Part shown: positions 52,279 to 63,350 of the stretch, in pieces
Numbering within the stretch: position 1 is the stretch's first letter
Layout: each line of letters opens with the position of its first letter
Source of the DNA: Isochrysis galbana
Lineage: Eukaryota; Haptophyta; Isochrysidales; Isochrysidaceae
DNA length: 64,000 bases
Assembly (NCBI GenBank): GCA_018136815.1
Contig: CM030935.1
Location: 5,524,448-5,588,447, forward strand
Reading direction: 5' to 3'
Position numbers and translations under genes: made by a program
Notes under the pieces: generated by a model
The model's database searches: none
Seen by the model: the letters and a program-made list of their open reading frames with translations, nothing else
What the model was told of the DNA's origin: nothing

Positions 52279-52411
52279 ACTAGTCTTATGATTGGTCGCC
52301 AGCATGGAGGGGGACTTCGCGCCCGCCCCACTCTCTCGACTCCCCTCATGGGGGGCGAGAACCATCCACCATCCACCCCCTTGCGCTGTCCCTTGGCATG
52401 CAGAGGGGACT
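52279..52411 (+). mobile_element. Retroposon fragment (CTTATGATTGGTCGCC head)
   Basis: Same head and hairpin as 27583 and 29041, ending at GGCATGCAGAGGGGACTCAC next to a solo LTR. Confidence 0.6.
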
Positions 52412-52417
52412 CACGAC

Positions 52418-53229
52418 TGTCGCATTCGCGAATCGACGCTCGTTAAGCTTCTCTCTTCTCTTCGTTCAGTATTTATCGTTATAATTCTCTCGTTCTCGTT
52501 CTCGGTCAAAAACTTCGCGTGGACGCCTAGGATCTAGGGGTGTGGAGCGCCCTCTCTTTTTCTCTCGAAGAGAAGGGAAGTTTCCCCAGGGAAGTTTCCC
52601 CACCTTTCTTCCTCCCAGGCGCCTCGTAAAGAGTAAAGAGGTTTAATTTGCTATCTCCCCGCGTTTCGTTACCTACTTCCGGGGGCAATCAGGTTTGGTT
52701 TGCCATCTCCCCTTGGAGATCGATCTAGGTTCGCTGCTTGGGTGAGGGAATCTTTCTCCTTGGTCCTTGGTTTGCCATCTCCCCTTGGAGATTGATTTAG
52801 ATTCGCTGCTTTGTTTTTTGGTTATCCTTCTCCTTGATGCAAGTTGCATGAAAGCCCTTGGTCCCGTTGGTTTTTGGTTTTCTCTCCTCCCTTGGTTGCT
52901 ACTCAGGGTTGCTCGATAGAAACGTCTAGAAGGTTCACGCTCAACGGCAAGATTTCTTTGATCGCAAGGATATCTCGCTGCGATCTGTATCCAAAGTGAT
53001 CGCCGCGGTTGCGCGACATAACGTTCCTCGTCGACTTTCCGCCTCGTGGGAAATCTAAAACGAAGACACGCTCTGGCCATCGCCGTGGATTCCCTCTCTC
53101 TCGCGCGCGCTCTCTCTCCGTCTCTCGCGACGTGTTTGAGTTATCGGCGGTTTTAGGGGTCTCGGTTATTTCATTTTTTTTGCTTGGTTTGGGTGAATGA
53201 TTCTGGTGTGTTCGTGAGTCGGTGTCTCA
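52418..53229 (+). mobile_element. Solo LTR of a Ty3/gypsy element
   Basis: Begins TGTCGCATTCGCGAATCGAC and ends near GTGAGTCGGTGTCTCA. The 3' half matches the chromovirus LTR at 6420-5950; the 5' half matches 29440-29730 and 59484-59384. No internal sequence adjoins it, and no perfect 5-bp TSD was seen. Confidence 0.7.
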
Positions 53230-53778
53230 GCATCGTTGGATCCGACGTCGCCCACGGTGCCGCGCACGTACTGCCGAAAGATATTGCCGAGGCGGCACAG
53301 CTTGTTCTGCGCCACGACTGAAACGAAAACGCGAACTTCGGGGACGACGGGATCGCAACCTAGGGCGTAGTGCAGGGTGATCTCTTCGCCGATACGGTTG
53401 GCCCAAGTTTTGTTTCTTTCCAAGTGAAAGGCCCCAAATTTTGGTCAAAAAATTCGATTTCGATTGACCACCCAAATTTGACAAAAAAATATTTACAAAA
53501 CTTACGTCAACCCCAAGTGAGAACAAGGGAACCGCCCCCTGGGGTCCTCTCTTTCGACGGAACCGCGACTCGATTCCCACTGAGAGACGGAGTGCCCTCT
53601 CTCGCCGCCCCCTCGCCCTTCTCTTCCACTTCTTCGTCCCCCCCTCCGGCTCCCCCCCCCCCCCCGCCCCTCAGTGCCCCCAACTGATTCTGATTCAGTC
53701 TCATTTCCGGGGCTCTTCGCGAATACACACGTATTTATTTGTATTCATCAACTAGGGTTCTCACGTCTACCAGTATGA
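53230..53778. other. Intergenic, no gene recognised
   Basis: Unassigned sequence before the microsatellites, with a C-run near 53655. Confidence 0.3.
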
Positions 53779-54144
<366 letters not shown>

Positions 54145-54156
54145 GCGACAGAGAGA

Positions 54157-54528
54157 ATGGGTGTGTGGCGATCGATGGCCCGCGCGGCGCTGCTGGCGCC
54201 GGTGGCCGTGCTGCTGGGCGCCCAGGAGGCGTCGCCGCTGCACGCGACGGTGCTCGCCGTCTTCGACCTCGACAAGGACGGCGCGCTCACCCCCATGGAG
54301 GTTCTCAGCGCTCTCGACGGAGGGACCTTCCGATCCTAGATGGGAAATACGTATTTACCGTATTTGGCCAGAGGTCAAATACATATGTATTTGGCTGTAT
54401 TTCAAGCGCGTCCTGGGTTGTAGGCCTCGAATGTATTTGGCTGTATTTGCAGGCCCCAGCACCGTATTTCCCATCTAGGCTTCCGATCTGACACCTACCC
54501 GACGACCGTGACGTCGGGCCTGACGTGA
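54157..54528 (+). pseudogene. Secreted EF-hand protein gene, interrupted by a MITE
   Basis: Two in-frame ATGs (54157, 54175). The second starts a signal-peptide-like MARAALLAPVAVLLGAQEAS, followed by a canonical EF-hand loop DLDKDGALTPME (D1, D3, D5, G6, L8, E12). The frame stops at TAG 54337-54339. That stop lies inside the terminal repeat of a 145-bp MITE inserted at 54335. Without the insertion the frame would run on to TGA 54526-54528, or to a GT donor there. The remaining exons were not identified. A Ca2+-binding role is inferred from the loop. Confidence 0.6.
54335..54479. mobile_element. MITE with 17-bp terminal inverted repeats and 8-bp TSD
   Basis: Terminal inverted repeat CCTAGATGGGAAATACG at both ends. 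Flanked by CTTCCGAT (54327-54334 and 54480-54487). Length 145 bp, non-coding, with internal repeats of GTATTTGGCTGTATTT. An 8-bp duplication is typical of the hAT superfamily. Confidence 0.88.
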
Positions 54529-55745
54529 CCAGTAGGCCCAACTGCGTGAGAGATGGTCGGGGGTACCGGAGGGGGGGGGCGGGGGGGGGGACAACCTGCG
54601 GGGAGAAGGGCTCGGTCGCGCGGGGGAGATGGTCGGGCGGGGGGGGAAGGTTCCTGGAGAAGTCTCGCGAAGCCTCCGGTGATCTTGCGATCTCCACTCG
54701 AGCTCCGTGGGGGCGCGGAGGGGAGCTCGTCGCGGGATGCGGATACCCGGCGGGAGCTCGTGGCGAGGTCGGTCGGACTGTGGGCGCCCCCGGGGGCCTC
54801 GCCCTTCTTGGAGGGGAACCCCCCCCCACCCCGCGCGCGCGCGCGCTGGCGGGGCAGATCCGCGGGGGGGGGGGGGGGGGAGGGGGGGCGGGCGGGCGGA
54901 GTCCGGGGCCTCGGCGGAGCTCCGATTGAGATATGATGGGAGATCGTCGCTCGAAAGGGGGGAGGCGGTGGAGGAGGGCGAGAAGCCGGCCGAAGGCGGG
55001 CGGGAGAGTGCGATCTCGCGGCGGGGGGGGGCACGCGAGGGACGCGGGGGGACGCGGGGGGGGCGGCGGCGGCGGCGGCGGCGGCCGCGGGGGGTGCGGC
55101 GGCTCCCTCGTCGCCTCGGAAGTGGCCCTATCTTCTCTCTCTCTCTCTACTCTCTCTACTCTCTCTTCTCTCTCTCTCTCTCTCTACTCTCTCTACTCTC
55201 TCTACTCTCTCTACTCTCTCTACTCTCTCTCTCTCTCTCATGGATCCTCTTCTCAATCGAGAGAGAGAGGGGAGGGGAGAGAGAGAGAGGTGGAGGGGAG
55301 AGAGAGAGTAGAGTCGACCCTGGAAGGAGATGGGAGGGAAGGGAAGGGGAGAGACTTGGGGGAGAGAGGAGAGGAAGAGAGGACGGAGGGAGGGAGAAGA
55401 GAGAGAGTAGAGAGAGGGAGGGAGCGCGAGTGAGAGGTCAGGCGAGGGAGCGCCGTCGCGAGACAGAAGAAAGGGCGGAGGAGAGAGGAAAAACAGAAGG
55501 AGAGAGGTCGTTGGGGAAGGGAGGGAGAGAGGGGGGAGAGAGAGGGTATTTTAGGGGCTTTCTTGGGCGATGCTCTCCCGCGCTACATATCTCTGCTCTC
55601 GGCCCTTCTTTTCTCTACTCTCGGCCCTTCTTCCCTCGACTCTGAAGGGGGCGCTCACGGCGCGGGCTGCGCGCGCCAACCCCTCCCTCCTCCCTTCCTC
55701 CCCCCGTCCCTCCCTCCCTCCCTCCCTCCCTCCCTCTCGCGCTCG
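54529..55745. repeat. Low-complexity G-rich, CT and GA sequence
   Basis: G-rich blocks (54570-55110), CT repeats with CTCTACTCT units (55134-55240) and GA repeats (55256-55550). No gene supported. Confidence 0.6.

Positions 55746-55781
<36 letters not shown>
55746..55781. repeat. Poly-C tract (36 bp)
   Basis: Uninterrupted run of C in the 5' flank of the seven-helix receptor gene. G-quadruplex potential on the minus strand. Confidence 0.95.
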
Positions 55782-55782
<1 letters not shown>

Positions 55783-56148
55783 CCCCTCCCCCTTCTTCCG
55801 CTCGCTGCCCTCCGGCGGCACACCAAGCCACACAGCCTGCTGTACTCTCAGCCTCCACTTCCGCCTTTCCCCTTGTTCCCCTGCCCCTTCCCCTTCGTCC
55901 CCCTTCCCTTCCTTCCCCTTCATCGTCTTTCCCTCCCTCTTCCCGATCTTCCCCTTCCCCTTCCAAACTCCCCTCCCTCCCCCCTCCCGTTTCTCCCTCC
56001 CTTCTCTTGCCCCTTCTCCTCCTCCTTTTCCCCTGCACTCTCCCCCGGCAACGCCCCCCTCGCCCCCCCCCCCTTCCCCTCCCCCCCTCCTCCCCTTCTG
56101 CTTCCCTTCCCACCGTTTACATCGCCCCCTGTGTCCACCTGTCCCGCA

Positions 56149-57366
56149 ATGTCCTCCTCCGCTTCCCCTTCCTCTCCCTGGCATCTCATCCCCACCTCCG
56201 AGCTCCCAGCCAATGCCACCTTCTACGAGTGGTCGCATACGCTCCCCCCGGACCATGAGCGCGCCTTCATGTGGGCAGGGTGGCTCACAGTCTCGCTGCT
56301 CGCAGCCATCGCCTCCTTCTCCGTCATGCTCTCCGTCCTCTTCTCCCCCTCAGCGAGAGCAGCCACCTTCAACCTCTACCTCGTCGCGCTCTCCATCCCA
56401 GACTTTGTGATTTCATTCAACTGCGCCATCACCTGTGGGATGAATTACAAGGCCGGCTTCTACGTGAGTGAGGGCATGTGTGAGTGGCAGGCGTTCTACG
56501 CATCGTTTGGGATCGCCGGCTCATTTTGGCTGAACGCACTTGTGGCGAGGGAGCTGCATGTGCTGCTCCGCCGCACCAAGGCGCTTCTCGACTACCGGCC
56601 GCCCCCGCCACTGGTCGTGGCTCGCCAGTGCACGCTCGTGCTGCTGCTCTGCTCGCTGCTTTCGAGCACGCACCTATGGGACGTGTTTCCCTTCCGCGCC
56701 TTCCCCACCTACGGCATCGTGTGCGTGGTGAATGACTACGACATCGGCTCGAGCCTCTTCACATGGCTTGTGTACATGCCCTCGATCGCCTTCCTTCCTT
56801 GCTTCTACGTCTTCTACGTCGCGTATGATTGCTGGCGCAAGCGGCTCTTTAGCTTCGACGACAGCATTCGCCCCAAGGAGCTGTCTGCCCGCAGCTCGTT
56901 CCGTTCCACCGAGGGCGATTCAGAGGCCGGATCCATAATCGCCGAGATGATGACTAGGCGCAACGAACGGCGCACGCGCCAGGCGCGCGCCCTCGGCCTC
57001 TACTTTGCGCGCATCTTCCTCGCTTTGCTCGTCATGTGGGTGCCCGCAAGCATCTTCCTCGTACTTGTTAAGTTTCGCTCGCCTTGGGGCGTCTGGCTTG
57101 GCGGGACGTGGGGACACTTGCAGGGGCTGGTGTCGGCGCTCATGTGCCTCACCAAGGCGGATGTGCGTGAGGCCGTCGTCGACCTCTACACTTGCCGATT
57201 GCGCCGACGCTCGGTCCGGGTGTCGGTTGCCACCACGTCTCCCGCCGTGTGCAGTAAGGAGAGCGAGAGACAGGCCGATCTCCACGAGCTGAGTTCTAGG
57301 TCGGCCGTCTTGCCCCTGCCCTTTAATGGCGCAGAGCAACCGCGGGGCTTGCGGGGCGCGCGGTAG
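56149..57366 (+). CDS. Seven-transmembrane receptor-like protein
   Basis: 405 residues from the ATG at 56149 (GCAATGTCC); the open frame extends further upstream but only through pyrimidine-rich low complexity. Seven hydrophobic helices: about 43-65 (WLTVSLLAAIASFSV), 76-100, 117-140, 165-185, 205-230, 290-312 and 325-345. There is a Cys at the start of helix 3 and one in the second outer loop (GIVCVVNDYD), as in disulfide-bonded GPCRs. A long basic/Ser-rich inner loop lies between helices 5 and 6, and a Ser-rich tail follows. Topology resembles cAMP-receptor-like or other non-rhodopsin GPCRs. No ligand can be assigned. Single exon. Confidence 0.75.
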   Translation: MSSSASPSSPWHLIPTSELPANATFYEWSHTLPPDHERAFMWAGWLTVSLLAAIASFSVMLSVLFSPSARAATFNLYLVALSIPDFVISFNCAITCGMNYKAGFYVSEGMCEWQAFYASFGIAGSFWLNALVARELHVLLRRTKALLDYRPPPPLVVARQCTLVLLLCSLLSSTHLWDVFPFRAFPTYGIVCVVNDYDIGSSLFTWLVYMPSIAFLPCFYVFYVAYDCWRKRLFSFDDSIRPKELSARSSFRSTEGDSEAGSIIAEMMTRRNERRTRQARALGLYFARIFLALLVMWVPASIFLVLVKFRSPWGVWLGGTWGHLQGLVSALMCLTKADVREAVVDLYTCRLRRRSVRVSVATTSPAVCSKESERQADLHELSSRSAVLPLPFNGAEQPRGLRGAR

Positions 57367-58764
57367 CCGCTCCGCAGCACGCGAAGTAGCATCGTCTTGG
57401 AGGGAACTTCTCGACGGAGGCTGATCATGTGCCGCCTTGCACGGCACCCTTGGCCCGCCGTGAGCTCGCACCGCCGCCCCTCTGAACCGTGCCCACGGGT
57501 CGTCCGTCCTGCTTCGGTGCAGTCGGGCCACGTAAGCTCTATTGTTTCCGGCCGCTTGCGGCTGCCCTGCCCTTGCGCGACAGCGCCTTTTGCAACCGAA
57601 TCCGCATTGCTGGCACGCCGTTGCCGTTCCCCTCTTGTTTTCGGGTTGGCCACCACTCCCCTCCACTCGTGTATTTTTTGCTATGGCCCTTCGCGACTCG
57701 GCGCGTGTGCCGTGTCGGCCGCATCGCCCGCGTCGCCAACTCTATTCATCAAGCCGTGCAGGGAGAACGCAAATTGCGCCAACATGGTGGTGCGATGTCG
57801 CTCACCATATGACGACCATCGGATATTCGGCCATTCCACCTGATGTCCACCCGCCTCGTGAGCCTCCAAGATGGCCGGTTCCCATCCTTGTGAGCGCTGC
57901 CACTTACAGCCACCGTGAGTTAATGGCTCAGAGCCGCTCAGCGAAGGCCTCCCAGTGGCGAGGTTGACTGGATCTCCAGCACGGCGAGATGTTCTGCTTC
58001 TCGTTCATCCTCGAACGCTTCGACAGGGCGATTGCACCACATTCCATGTAACATGTGTGCACTGCCGGGTCTGGCGACCGAGTCCTTCTTCGCACACTCT
58101 TCGGGAAGTAGCGCCGCGCTTGTGCCTGTATCGGGCGTCACGATCACCTATCAAAGCCGCATATCAAGGAATCTCGCGGCTGGCATATGAGGACATCCGC
58201 TGGACGAAGAGAGTTGCTCCGTTGAAGACCTCTTGCTTCACGGTGTGCATTTTTGGGGCCCTACGCCCCACACGTCAACCTTTCATCTGTCTTTCGACCC
58301 CTCGCCTGCTTCCAGCTCGCGAGACCCATCGGAAACATTGTGTGTTCACATTGAAACCTTTAAAAAATCTTTTCAAAATTTCCACTACTTGCACGGTGCG
58401 AGGCGCCACGTTGCCGGTGCTTGGTGCTACTCCCTACTACCCATCCTATTCTACTATCAACCCCCTTCCCTACCCCACGGTAAGTATTGAGTAACGTTTT
58501 GTGGAACCACGTGTCACGTGTGCTTGCCAGCACCAAAGTTTTGGCACATGTGCGTGATTTCAATGACACTGTCAGAGTGAGTGAGGCTCGTTCGGATAAA
58601 GGTACCCAGCTTTATAATAGGACGAGTCCTACAACTTGAAGAAATCTTCTTAAAATTCCCCGCTACATGTGCGGCGTGAGGCAGAGTGCTATTGAACCTC
58701 TCTACTACCCAACCTTAACCCCCATCAACCCCATCCCACTTCCCCAGTTCTCTCTTTAAATTTA
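57367..58764. other. Intergenic, no gene recognised
   Basis: 3' flank of the receptor gene. Open frames on both strands lack motifs or splice support. Confidence 0.35.
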
Positions 58765-59340
58765 AATTTTTAACAAATTTTTATGGGTCGCGGCGCGGCA
58801 AAGGAACGGAACTAGCGCTAACTCAAGACAGGACTCCCTGCCGCGGCAAGCGCAAGCACCCTTCCCCCTTATGCCACCCAGCTCTTCACTAGCTTTCTAC
58901 CTGCGCTAGCTGGAGCGCCCCTCCCTCCACACTCAAACAGCCCCCCACGCCAGGATCCTGTTTTGGTCTCGCAGGCAAGGGGGCCTAATGGGAGGGAGAG
59001 GAGCAACTCCTCAGAGAGGAGCTGTGGGGAAGGAGATGTCTGAGTGGGGGCGCTATACCCTTGCGCTAGGCATGGGCAGCGACGCCGCCTCAAGACATAT
59101 CCTCCCTCTTGTCTTAAGTCGAAATTTTTGGTGCTTGAAACAGAGGGCGAGGGGGGTTGTGCTTCTTGGGTTGCTTGTAGTTCCAAGAGGGAGTGGGAGA
59201 GGGAGTGAAGTGTTGGAAGAGGGCCCAAGGCAGGGCACTGAGTTGTAGGTGATTGTGGCCCACAAGAGTGAGGTGAAAACGAGAGGTGTATCAACATGAG
59301 TCTTGAGTTGAAATTTTTGGTGCTTTGAACAAAGGGCGAG
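58765..59340 (-). mobile_element. Truncated MERAPTAP-family retroposon, inverted
   Basis: Matches 48840-49385: 3' end with ATAAAAATTT and GGCAAAGGAACGG, and the 142-residue C-terminal frame (59297-58869) ending LVKSWVA with GYSAPTQTSPSP and SRWRGG-type text conserved. 5' truncated, as usual for target-primed insertions. Confidence 0.7.
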
Positions 59341-59383
59341 GGGCGGCGGCGCGCTCCATCGCGTCTAAGTATAAACTTAGTTG

Positions 59384-59484
59384 CTTTTGACCGAGAACGA
59401 GAGAAAACAGAGAATTATAACGATGAATGCCGAACGACGAAGAGAAGAGCGAAGCCTAACGAGTGTCGACTCGCGAATGCGACA
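59384..59484 (-). mobile_element. 5' fragment of a Ty3/gypsy LTR
   Basis: On the minus strand it starts TGTCGCATTCGCGAGTCGAC and continues to CGTTATAATTCTCTG and TCTCGTTCTCGGTCAAAAGC, as at 29440 and 52418. Truncated after 100 bp, next to a retroposon head (AAGTATAAACTTAGTTG, 59367-59383). Confidence 0.65.
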
Positions 59485-59734
59485 ATGAGGAGCTGGGTGG
59501 GCTGCGCGGGCCATGATGCCAGAGGGTCAGGGGGTGGTCGGACTGTCGGCAGCCCGACACGGCGCTGCATCGGGCGGGAATCACATGCCGAATGTAGCTT
59601 AGATCATCCCGCGGGCGCGACCGCCTATTCTCAATTCTTTACGGGTAGAGCGTGTGTGAGCGCGCGTGACGGAGCTGGGGGCTGGGGAGAGGGAGAGGGA
59701 GAGGGAGAGGGGGGGAGAATCGCACCATTTCCTG

Positions 59735-59864
59735 CCGAAGATTTTCGTGGCGGCAGGTGGCCCCCCCTGAAGGTTTTTTATTGGGCCTCGCGCCACGGTC
59801 AAAAAATGCAGCCCAACCCTGACTAATAGTGAAAAAGCTCCTGTTTCCCGTTTGACCGCCCTAC
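59735..59864 (-). repeat. GGGCGGTCAAAC repeat family, copy 4
   Basis: Inverted match of 52131-52250. A short TTCTAC/CTACTT microsatellite follows at 59866-59902. Confidence 0.65.
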
Positions 59865-60496
59865 CTACTTCTACTTCTACTTCTACTTCCTACTCCTACT
59901 TAGTAGTTTTAGTTTTGCTTCTGTGCCTTCGGTCTCAGTGCAGTCATGTGTGTCGTGATTTGGCGTCCTGGTGCAAAGCTAGTGGCAGTAGCAGCACTGA
60001 TGTTCACTGTCATGATGATATTCACGAGTCTGCACAAGTGTACAACTAGATTATATACTCACTCAGTAGACTCAGTAGAATAGTATACTACTACTACTCC
60101 GACCACTGGAGTCTGGGGCACTCTATACCGGAAGGGGGGGATGGGAGTTTACTAAGGTTAAAGAGAGAGCCGGAGGCGTCGCCGTTCTCTCTCGCGGGGA
60201 GAGATCGCCGGCGCCCGACGACGTCCTCTCGCCGCACCCCTTCAGATAATCAATAAACACACGTTTTAATGTATGATATTGAGGGAAGTGCCCCATGGCC
60301 TCCCCTCTCCCAACGCGCCCTCTCTCTCTCTCTCTCTCGCTCTCTCTCTCTCTCTTCGGCGATATATCTCGAGGTCTCCCTCCCCGCCCCCTCGATCTTT
60401 TCTGTTAACAGCGTCTTGTACTCTGATATCAAGGGGTGTCCCCGAGGTCTCTCTCTCTCTTCCCCCCCCCCAACCTCTCCCTCTCTCTCTCTCTCG

Positions 60497-62243
60497 ATGT
60501 CGCGCGGTCTCTTCGTGTCGGTGGCGCTGCTCGCGCTCGGGCTGGGCGAGGCGCTGCGCGTGGCGCCGCCCGTGATGATGGCGAAGAAGGCGGCCAAGGG
60601 GAAGGACGTGCAGGTCAGCGCAGCCCAGCTGAAGCGGGGAGGGGAGGGGGGGAGCGAGGGACAGGGAGGGAGAGAGGAAGGGAGGGCGAGGGAGAGAGGG
60701 AGAGAGGGAGGGAGGGAGGGGGAGAGGGAGGGGGAGGGGGAGAGGGAGGGCGGTAGAGAGAGAGGGAGGGAGTGGGGAGTGGGGGAGAGAGGGAGAGGGA
60801 GAGAGAAGTTGGGGTGAGGGGGAGGAGGGGCGAGGGGGAGGGAGGGGGATGTGCCGAGTCGGAGGATCCTCTTTGTGTGGCATGACAGTGCAGCAACTTT
60901 GCCGGTGGACGGAGAGAGGAGGGTGTGAGAGAGGAAGATCGTTTGGGGCGGAGGGAAGACGAGAGCTGCGCCTGGCCTCAACGCGAAGACCCTGTCTCCT
61001 GTCTATCGAACGAAGGATCGAACTAGGCACATGCCATGCTGGATTGTATGGTGTGAGCGCGCGCGGAAGAGGGGGAGGGAGCGTCGGGCGGGGAGAGGTG
61101 GGTCTGAGGCGCTGGACGAGACCGACAGGGACGCAAGTCAGGGCTCGAGGTAGCCCTAGGCGATGTGTTTGCCGTAAATGGGGAACGGGCCTTGGGAGTG
61201 CGGATGGAGGTCAGGCGAAGAGCAGAGCGTCGAGATGGAGGGCGAAGAGGGAGGGAGCGGAAGGGGAACGGGAGGGGATGCGGACAGCGTGGCGGTGCCG
61301 TGTACTCATACCCGGCCGCTCGTTGCTTGGCTGCCTTGCGCCCACACCGCAGCGGCGCTAGGCCGGGAACAGTCCTAGCACTGCCTCGCTCCAGCCGACG
61401 CCGTCCTCCCTCGCGGCAGGTCGTCCTCAGCGAGGACGTCAAGGGTCTGGGCCGCGCGGGCGATCTCGTCGCCGTCAAGCCGGCGTATGCGCAGAATTTT
61501 CTCGTCTCCAAAGGCCTAGGGCAGGTTGCGACACCGGACATGCTGAAGAAGATCGCACAGGAGGTGAGACCTAGGCCGCTCAACTCAAGGCACCCCCCAA
61601 GAGTCGTCGCGCTTGCCGTTCCCGACTTGGCTCCGTCTCGCGCGCCGTGTGTGAATGTGGATCGCGTGGGCCTCACCCCGTCCTCTGGTGCAACACGCGC
61701 CCTCGATCGCGCAGCAAGCGGAGGCGGCTAAGGCCAAGGCGGAGGCGCTTGCTGCAGCCGAGGCGGACAAGAAGACGCTCGAAGCAGTCTTCGGCTCGCA
61801 GGCACGCGCCGTCCCGCGTATGGAGGTGCTGGGACCTCATCCCAGGGCGACTGTGGGCGGGCCTGCGTGCGTGCCCCCTCATTTTGCTCCATCGCTCGAT
61901 TCGCGCAGGGGCTCTTCATCAAGAAGAAGGTTGGCCCTGATGGCGCCATGTTTGGCTCTGTGACCGCGTCTGAGCTCGCTGACATTATCGAGGAGCGATC
62001 GGGTGCGCCGCGACGCCTGCTCCGAGCAGGCGGCTCGCTCTTACCGCCCTCAAGCCCCCTGACCACGTTCCGGCGGGATAGCTTCCAAACCGCGTGCCGC
62101 GTCCCGGATTAGGTATCGTCGTCGACAAAAAGGGCATCGGCGCGCTGAAGCTCAAGGCTGTCGGCTCGGAGGTCATCAGCGTCTCGCTGCACAAGGAGGT
62201 GGAGGCTAAGCTCAAGGTCTCGGTCGTGCCCGCCACTCTCTAA
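60497..62243 (+). CDS. RPL9: Plastid ribosomal protein bL9
   Basis: Five exons, 60497-60613, 61420-61563, 61715-61801, 61909-62002 and 62113-62243, give 190 residues. The bL9 N-domain signature is intact (VVLSEDVKGLGRAGDLVAVKPAYAQNFLV split only in print), with the helical linker QAEAAKAKAEALAAAEADKK and the C-domain blocks FIKKKVGPDGAMFGSVT and GIVVDKKGIGALKLKAVGS. bL9 binds 23S rRNA at the base of the L1 stalk. The N-terminus MSRGLFVSVALLALGLGEA is a signal peptide, followed by ALRVAPPVM and a basic stretch, the bipartite pattern of proteins sent to a secondary plastid. Intron 3 uses a GC donor (CGCAG|GCACGC). Intron 1 is long and GA-rich, and CT repeats end just before the ATG. Confidence 0.92.
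60618..60830. repeat. GA-rich microsatellites in RPL9 intron 1
   Basis: GGGAGAGAGGGAG-type repeats starting shortly after the first donor. Confidence 0.9.
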
Positions 62244-62699
62244 ATTCGCTGTGCGCCACGGTGAATGCAGCTTGGGCGGGGGGCTCGCAATTGACGTCCA
62301 TTGGGCGCGCGGTGTGCCTCTCTGGGCGCGCCTATTTACACACTAGTGATGGCTAATTCATTCGCCGATTGTCCGCTCGGTCCACGCGTCCATTCGGAGG
62401 CGCACAGAGCGTTGCTACGCTGGAAGCCTTCGGCAGTGCGAAACGCAACTCGATTGCCCACCCTGCCCTAGTTGTCGCGTGTGGTGAGTGAGATGCTGCT
62501 TGACGGTAGGTTGTAGGTTCAGCTTCTCTGCAAGGTCACGCGAGGACGCGCGTGAAAATGCGTGAATCTTGCGGTCGACTATCCGTATACTATAATGCGC
62601 ACTTTGTACTGCTGCCGTCTGAAGGCCCGCGCGCTTTGCGCTTTGTCTTCGCGTACGCAAGTGGCTCACACCCAAAGTTAGGGACACTCAATCAATCTA
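62244..62699. other. 3' flank of RPL9, no gene recognised
   Basis: No supported feature. Confidence 0.35.
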
Positions 62700-62840
62700 C
62701 ATACTCTCAATTACAAAAATATTGTTATAGTTTTAGTAGTAGCAATGGAGCAGCGCTAGCACGATAAGGGCGCTCCCCTCCCGCAGGCCCATGCGGCACG
62801 CCCTAACGGAGCCGCCCCAAGCCGCCGGAGCTTAAGCGCG
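62700..62840 (+). mobile_element. 5' end fragment of the MERAPTAP retroposon family
   Basis: ATATTGTTATAGTTTTAG leader, then ATGGAGC, and later GCCGCCCCAAGCCGCCGGAG shared with the copy at 31600 (minus). The frame is not open. Confidence 0.5.
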
Positions 62841-63350
62841 CGTGGATGCCCCGACGAGGTGGTGGGAGGACTGACACAATCTTGCCCTGCCCATAGCCCA
62901 CGGTTGCGGCAGAGCGCTCCCCTGTCTTTCGGTTTTTCGGGACATGACATGACATGATGAACAAAAGCCTTTCCGTATTTGGAGATATGATGCACAAGAA
63001 CCCGTCTATCTAGGTGCCTAAGTAGAGTGAGGTCCAAACGTTTGCCATCGCCACGCCAGTGTCGGCGTGGTTTACACCTTCCGCGGCGCAGCAAACATGG
63101 CGCATAAAAGACGGGGGCAACCCACTATCCCGCCGGCGGCGCCACACCTTGACAGGCCTGTTACATAGTGAATTGGTAGCAGGCGCTTCCGGTGTCGCAC
63201 CTCGCGCCTGCTGGCACCGCATAGGCGCTCGGCGAAATTTGGCCCAGAGGCCCTCCGGCACCACCCGCCCCTCAAGCGACACCCCGTCCTCGTTGCTGGC
63301 GCCCGGCAGCGAGGGGTGAAGGGAAGGGGTGGGGGGAGAGATGGGGGACC
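62841..63350. other. Intergenic, no gene recognised
   Basis: 3' flank of the coiled-coil gene that enters from the right. No supported feature. Confidence 0.3.

Noticed and set aside
54932..55645. Gly/Arg-rich ORFs in both strands
   Set aside because: Low-complexity G-rich and GA-rich sequence; no stable composition outside repeats.
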